NCBI RefSeq assembly: GCF_963924675.1
Contig: NC_089230.1
Span: 3,411,001 to 3,475,000, forward strand
DNA: 64,000 nt
Source of the DNA: Phocoena phocoena
Lineage: Eukaryota > Chordata > Mammalia > Artiodactyla > Phocoenidae
Reading direction: 5' to 3'
The notes under the pieces were generated by a model. That model did not search any database and was not told where the DNA came from. It was given only the letters and a program-made list of their open reading frames with translations. Numbering within the stretch: position 1 is the stretch's first letter; the number at the start of each line of letters is the position of its first letter. The position numbers were made by a program, and so were the translations under genes. Below are positions 59,401 to 64,000 of the stretch, in pieces.

Positions 59401-60226
59401 TTGTTTCTAGGTATTTTTTAATTTATCCTTTGATTTCTTCAGTGATCACTTCATTATTAAGTAGTGTATTGTTTAGCCTCCATGTGTTTGTATTTTTTAC
59501 AGATCTTTTCCTGTAATTGCTATCTAGTCTCATGGCATTGTGGTCAGAAAAGATACTTGATACAATTTCAATTTTCTTAAATTTACCAAGGGTTGATTTG
59601 TGACCCAAGATATGATCTATCCTGGAGAATGTTCCATGAGCACTTGAGAAAAATGTGTATTCTGTTGTTTTTGGATGGAGTGTCCTATAAATATCAATTA
59701 AATCCATCTTGTTTAATGTATCATTTAAGGCTTGTGTTTCCTTATTTATTTTCATTTTGGATGATCTGTCCATGGGTGAAAGTGGGGTGTTAAAGTCCCC
59801 TACTATGAATGTGTTACTGTCGATCTCCCCTTTTATGGCTGTTAGTATTTGCCTTATGTATTGAGGTGCTCCTATGTGGGGTGCATAAATATTTACAGTT
59901 GTTATATCTTCTTCTTGGATCGCTCCCTTGATCATTATGTAGTGTCCTTCTTTGTCTCTTTTAATAGTCCTTATTTTAAAGTCTATTTTGTCTGATATGA
60001 GAATTGCTACTCCAGCTTTCTTTCGGTTTCCATTTGCATGGAATATCTTTTTCCATCCCCTTACTTTCATTCTGTATGTGTCTCTAGGTCTGAAGTGGGT
60101 CTCTTGTAGACAGCATATATAAGGGTCTTGTTTTTGTATCCATTCAGCCAATGTGTGTCTTTTGGTGGGAGCATTTAGTCCATTTACATTTAAGGTAATT
60201 ATCGATATGTATGTTCCTATTCCCAT
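56412..60226 (-). pseudogene. L1 ORF2 (endonuclease/reverse transcriptase), two lesions
   Basis: It starts at the Met followed by GIGTYISIITLNVNGLNAPT. The endonuclease domain (about residues 1-240) keeps CCLQETHFRPRDT, IVGDFNTPLSP, FSRIDHILGHK and SDHNAMRL. Residue 268 is a TAA stop (59423-59425), where related copies read a sense codon. The same frame then stays open through the reverse transcriptase ([13 protein letters not shown], then YRPISLMN, then [15 protein letters not shown]) to about 58150. A net 4-nt deletion there, compared with the 30258 copy, shifts the frame just before the catalytic FADD (58125-58136). From there 612 codons are open to 56412, including the Cys-rich C-terminus ([18 protein letters not shown]). 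Length is about 1271 codons, close to the usual size. Confidence 0.93.
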
Positions 60227-60284
60227 TTTCTAAATTGTTTTGGGTTCGTTATTATAGGTCGTTTCCTTCTCTTGTGTTTCTTGT

Positions 60285-61174
60285 CTAGAGAAGTTCCTTC
60301 AGCAGTTGTTGTAAAGCTGGTTTGGTGGTGCTGAACTCTCTCAGCTTTTGCTTGTCTGTAAAGGCTTTAATTTCTCCATCAAATCTGAATGAGATCCTTG
60401 CTGGGTAGAGTAGTCTTGGTTGCAGGTTTTTCTCCTTCATCACTTTCAGGATGTCCTGCCACTCCCTTCTGGCTTGTAGGGTTTCTGCTGAGAGATCAGC
60501 TGTTAACCTTATGGGGATTCCCTTGTGTGTTATTTGTTGTTTTTCCCTTGCTGCTTTTAATATGCTTTCTTTGTATTTAATTTTTGATAGTTTGATTAAC
60601 ATGTGTCTTGGCGTATTTCTCCTTGGATTTATCCTGTATGGGACTCTCTGTGCTTCCTGGACTTGATTATTTCCTTTCCCATATTAGGGAAGTTTTCAAC
60701 TATAATGTCTTCAAATATTTTCTTAGTCCCTTTCTTTTTCTCTTCTTCTTCTGGAACCCCTATAATTCGAATGTTGGTGCGTTTAATGTTGTCCCAGAGG
60801 TCTCTGAGACTGTCCTCAGTTCTTTTCATTCTTTTTTCTTTATTCTGCTCTGCAGTAGTTATTTCCACTATTTTATCTTCCAGTTCACTTATCCGTTCTT
60901 CTGCCTCAGTTATTCTGCTATTGATCCTATCTAGAGTACTTTTTATTTCATTTATTGCGTTGTTCATCGTTGCTTGTTTCATCTTTAGTTCTTGTAGGTC
61001 CTTGTTAACTGTTTCTTGCATTTTGTCCATTCTACTTCCAAGATTTCGGATCATCCTTACTATCATTATTCTGAATTCTTTTTCAGGTAGACTGCCTATT
61101 TCCTCTTCATTTGTTAGGTCTGGTGGGTTTTTATCTTGCTCCTTCATCTGCTGTGTGTTTTTCTGTCTTCTCAT
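60285..61174 (-). pseudogene. L1 ORF1 (RNA-binding protein), one frameshift
   Basis: It starts at MRRQKNTQQMKEQDKNPPDL. A coiled coil follows (TVNKDLQELKMKQATMNN, then ITEAEERISELEDK), then the RRM-like region with IIGVPEEEEKKKG and NFPNMGKEI. At about 60667 a net 4-nt deletion compared with the 30258 copy shifts the frame, so the upstream 181 codons end shortly after. The remaining C-terminal domain is open in the other frame (MLIKLSKIKYKESILKAARE, then ARREWQDILKVM, to KELL at 60285). ORF1 protein forms trimers on L1 RNA. This copy would give only a truncated protein. Confidence 0.92.
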
Positions 61175-61734
61175 TTTGCTTATCTTACTGTGTTTGGGGT
61201 CTCCTTTTTGCAGGCTGCAGGTTCGTAGTTCCCGCTGTTTTTGATGTCTGTCTCCAGTGGCTAAGGTTGGTTCAGTGGGTTGTGTAGGCTTCCTGGTGGA
61301 GGGGACTAGTGCCTGTGTTGTGGTGGATGAGGCTGGATCTTGTCTCTGTAGTGGGCAGGTTCACGTCTGGTGGTGTGTTTTGGGGTGTCTGTGGCCTTAT
61401 TATGATTTTAGGCAGCCTCTCTGCTAATGGGTGGGGTTGTGTTCCTGTTTTGCTAGTTGTTTGGCATAGGTTGTCCAGCACTGTGGCTTGCTGGTCATTG
61501 AGTGAAGCTGGGTGCTGGTGTTGAGATGGAGATCTCTGGGAGATTTTCGCCGTTTGATGTTATGTGGAGCTGGGAGGTCTCTTGTTGACCAGTGTCCTGA
61601 AATTGGCTCTCCTACCTCAGAGGTAGAGCCCTGACTCCTGGCTGGAGCACCAAGAACCTTTCATCCACACGACTCAGAATAAAAGGGAGAAAAAGTAGAG
61701 AGAATTAGTAGAAGTATGAGGAAAGAAAGAAGAA

Positions 61735-61865
61735 AAGGAGGGAAGGAAGGAAGGAAGAAAGAAAGAAAGAAAGAAGCAAAGAAGGAAAGAAGGCAAGAAG
61801 GAAAGAAAGGAGGGAGGGAGGAAGGAAGGAAGGAGGGAAAGAAGGAAAAAAGAAAGAAAGAAGAT
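61735..61865 (+). repeat. (GGAA/GAAA)n purine tract in L1 5' UTR
   Basis: A mixed tetranucleotide repeat of ggaa, gaaa and ggga units, pyrimidine-rich on the L1 coding strand. A translated frame of Lys/Glu/Arg repeats crosses it and is an artefact. Confidence 0.95.
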
Positions 61866-62366
61866 ACAGTAAAAATAAAAAAGTATAATAAAGTTATTTT
61901 ATTAAAAAATACTTATTTAGGAAAAAAAAAGGGGGACGGATAGAACCTTAGGACAAATGTTGGAAGCAAAGCTATACAGACAAAATCTTACACAGAAGCA
62001 TACACATACACCCTCACAAAAAGAGGTAAAGGGGGAAAAATCATAAATCTTGCTCTCAGAGGCCACCTCCTCAATTTCGGATGATTCGTTGTCTAAAGGA
62101 GGGAAGGAAGGAAGGAAGGAAAGAAAGAAAGAAAGAACAAAGGTAAAGTATAATAAAGTTATTAAAATTAATTATTAAGAAAAAATTTTTTTAAAAAAAC
62201 CACGGACGGATAGAGCCCTAGGACAAATGGTGGAAGCAAGAGTATACAGACAAGATCTCATACAGAAGCATACACGCACCCATTCACAAAAAGAGGAAAA
62301 GGGAAAAAAATCATAGATCTCGCTCCTAAAGTCCACCTCCTTAATTTGGGATGATTGGTTGTCTAT
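61825..62366 (-). repeat. Tandem duplication, two units of about 270 bp, in L1 5' UTR
   Basis: Three markers recur at a near-constant offset. acggatag is at 61936 and 62206 (270 bp). gtataataaagttatt recurs about 264 bp apart. ggatgattcgttgtct near 62078 and ggatgattggttgtct near 62349 are 271 bp apart. Each unit contains a GGAA/GAAA tract and an 'acaaaaagagg' block. The units differ by scattered substitutions. Confidence 0.88.
62097..62139 (+). repeat. Second (GGAA/GAAA)n tract
   Basis: Reads gggaaggaaggaaggaagga, then aagaaagaaagaaag. It sits at the start of the second duplicated unit. Confidence 0.95.
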
Positions 62367-63544
62367 TCGGGTATTCCACAGATGCAGGGTATATCAAGTT
62401 GATTGTGGAGCTTTAATCCGCTGCTTCTGAGGCTGCTGGGAGGGATTTCCCTTTCTCTTCTTTGTTCTCACAGCTCCCAGGGGCTCAGCTTTGGATTTGG
62501 CCCCGCCTGTGCGTGTAGGTCGCCGGAGGGCGTCTGTTTTTTGCTCAGACAGGATGGGGTTAAAGGAGCCGCTGATTTGGGGGCTCTGGCGCACTCCGCC
62601 CGGGGCGGAGGGAGGGGCACTGCGTGCGGGGCGCACCTGCGATGGCAGAGGCCGGCATGACTTTGCACCAGCCTGAGGCGCGCCGTGCGTTCTCCCGGCG
62701 AAGTTGTCCCTGGATCTCGGGAACCTGGCAGTGGCGGGCTGCACAGGCTCCGCGGAAGAGGGGTGTGGATAGTAAGCTCTGCTCGCACACCGGCCCCTTC
62801 GTGGCGGCAGCAGCAGCCTTAGCGTCTCCCGCCCGTCTCTGGGGTTCGCGCTGTTAGCCGCGGCTCGCGCCCGTCTCTGGAGCTGCTTTAAGCAGCGCTC
62901 TTAAACCCCTCTCCTCGCGCACCAGGAAACAAAGAGGGAAGAAAAAGTCTCTTGCCGCTTCGGCAGGTGCAAACTTTTTCCCGGACTCCTCCCGGCCAGC
63001 CGTGGCGCACTAACCCCCTGCAGGCTGTGTTCACGCCGCCTGTCCTCTCCCTGAGCTCCGGCCGAAGCCGGAGCCTCAGCTCCCAGCCCCGCCCGCCCCG
63101 GAAGGTGAGCAGACAAGCCTCTCGGGCTGGTGAGTGCCGGTCGGCACCGATCCTCTGTGCGGGAATCTCCCCGCTTTGCCCTCCGCACCCGTTGCTGTGC
63201 TCTCCTCTGCGGCTCCGAAGCTCCCCCCTCCGCCTCCCGCAGTCTCCGCCCGCGAAGGGGCTTCCTAGTGTGTGGCAACTTTTCCTCCTTCACAGCTCCC
63301 TCCCACTGGTGCAGGCCCCGTCCCTATCCTTTTGTCTCTGTTTTTTCTCTTTTCTTTTGCCCTACCCAGGTACGTGGGGAGTTTCTTGCCTTTTGGGAGG
63401 TCTGAGGTCTTCTGCCAGCCTTCAGTAGGTGTTCTGTAGGAGTTGTTCCACGTGTAGGTGTATTTCTGGTGTATCTGTGGGGAGGAAGGTGATCTCCGCG
63501 TCTTACTCATCCACCGTCTTCAAGGTCCCCAACACAATAAATTT

Positions 63545-63680
63545 ACTTCTCTATGTGGAACCCAGGACAGAGGATGGCAACTGAATGGACTGTCAGTTAA
63601 TTTCTGCTGTGCATTTTAATAGCCTAAATTAAGGGAAAGAGATCTTGAATAAGCAGGAAAACAAAAAGTCCTCAGAGCAG
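63545..63680. other. Unique flank of the full-length L1
   Basis: Short AT-rich sequence with nothing recognised. Confidence 0.4.
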
Positions 63681-63742
63681 TGCTGTCCAATAGAAATGTA
63701 ATGCAAACCACATATGTAAGTTAAAATTTCCTAGTGGCCACT
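63681..63742 (+). repeat. Possible old mammalian DNA-transposon fragment
   Basis: Reads gtgctgtccaatagaaatgt, then aatgcaaaccacatatgtaa, then cctagtggccactt. This phrase is common in an old mammalian repeat. I believe it is hAT-like, but the family is not certain. Confidence 0.45.
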
Positions 63743-64000
63743 TAAAACACATGCACCCCAATGTTCATCGCAGCACCATTTACAATAGACAGGACATGGA
63801 AGCAATCTAAATGTCTATCAGCAGAGGAATGGATAAAGATGTGGTACATATATACAGTGGAATATTACTCAGCCATAAAAAGGAATGAAATTGGGTCATT
63901 TGTAGAGACGTGGATGGACCTAGAGAGTGTCAGACAGAGGGAAATAAGTCAGACAGAGAAAAACAAATGTCGTATAATAACGCATATATATGTGGAATCT
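63743..64000 (+). mobile_element. L1 LINE ORF2 end, runs off the window
   Basis: Plus-strand sequence with atgcaccccaatgttcatcg, then catggaagcaatctaaatgt, then gtggtacatatatacagtgg, then aaaggaatgaaattgggtca. This is the C-terminal part of L1 ORF2 and the start of the 3' UTR. It is 5' truncated, with the 3' end beyond base 64000. It is the only sizeable plus-strand L1 in the right half. Confidence 0.88.

Larger units (their letters stand above)
56041..63530 (-). mobile_element. Full-length L1 LINE, minus strand, perfect 14-bp TSD
   Basis: The duplication aacacaataaattt is identical at 56027-56040 and 63531-63544 and gives an element of 7490 bp. On the minus strand it runs: 5' terminus (gggaccttgaagacggtgg, then atgagtaagacgcggagatc), a GC-rich 5' UTR of about 2.35 kb (63530-61175), ORF1 (61174-60285), a 57-bp spacer, ORF2 (60226-56412), and a 3' UTR ending AATAAAGATGTTAAA plus a short A run. 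Only three frame-breaking changes are seen in about 4.7 kb of coding sequence: one nonsense codon in ORF2 and one 4-nt deletion in each ORF. It is therefore a young insertion, though inactive as assembled. Confidence 0.95.
61175..63530 (-). promoter_or_regulatory. L1 5' UTR and internal promoter region
   Basis: This is about 2.35 kb upstream of ORF1 on the minus strand. The 5' terminal part (63530-62560) is GC- and CpG-rich, as expected for an L1 internal promoter. The ORF1-proximal part (62370-61690) is AT- and pyrimidine-rich and holds an approximately 270-bp tandem duplication. Known L1 5' UTRs drive RNA polymerase II transcription from the first base. That role here is inferred from position. 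Confidence 0.75.

Noticed and set aside
60603..61244. 213-codon plus-strand open frame with hydrophobic stretches
   Set aside because: It is the antisense shadow of L1 ORF1. The Ser/Leu/Phe-rich content follows from the coiled-coil codons on the other strand.
61716..61943. Lys/Glu/Arg-rich frame like a charged protein
   Set aside because: It is a direct translation of the GGAA/GAAA tract in the L1 5' UTR.

Overview
The window is nuclear DNA from a mammal, almost certainly a cetacean or a very close cetartiodactyl relative. The main evidence is repeated copies of a tRNA-derived SINE whose head reads GGGCTTCCCTGGTGGCGCAG and which ends in an A-rich tail. These are the CHR-type SINEs of whales, dolphins and their relatives. 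They occur with cetartiodactyl-type L1 LINEs, a mariner-derived palindromic element, and older mammalian repeats (MIR, L2, MLT1-type LTRs). I found no protein-coding exon, tRNA, rRNA or snRNA gene that I can support. The open frames present are LINE ORF fragments, frames inside SINEs, simple-repeat translations or chance frames. The window looks like a gene desert or the inside of a very large intron.

Left third (1-20,000): mostly unique, unannotated DNA with scattered repeats. These are a SINE at 2059-2276, an old plus-strand L1 at about 4880-6720 that was later hit by two SINEs and an L1 3' end, L1 3' fragments at 6735-7140 and 7865-8065, and an LTR-like repeat at 9953-10646. That LTR carries a 190-bp foreign insert flanked by an 11-bp target-site duplication. 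There is also a 39-44 bp minisatellite (12958-13121) and TG/TA microsatellites.

Middle (20,000-30,250): MIR and L2 relics, four SINEs, G-rich and GC-rich stretches, and an apparent reverse-oriented endogenous-retrovirus-like LTR beginning at 26460.

Right half (30,250-64,000): dominated by five L1 insertions, all on the minus strand: 30258-35535, 38648-41826, about 45012-46587, about 50500-52130 and 56041-63530. The last is full length (about 7.49 kb) with a perfect 14-bp target-site duplication, a GC-rich 5' UTR, ORF1 and ORF2. By reading, it has one nonsense codon in ORF2 and one 4-nt frameshift in each ORF, so it is recently dead rather than ancient. The 30258-35535 copy has a second downstream poly(A), outside its own tail but inside the target-site duplication, which indicates a 3' transduction. 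A repeat-poor block at 47,558-49,867 holds GATA/E-box motifs and a perfect hairpin, and is the best candidate here for non-coding regulatory sequence.

Nothing here is a microbial defence, CRISPR or biosynthetic system. The interest lies in retrotransposon structure and chronology. All family names come from recognising sequence features by eye. No database search or alignment was run.
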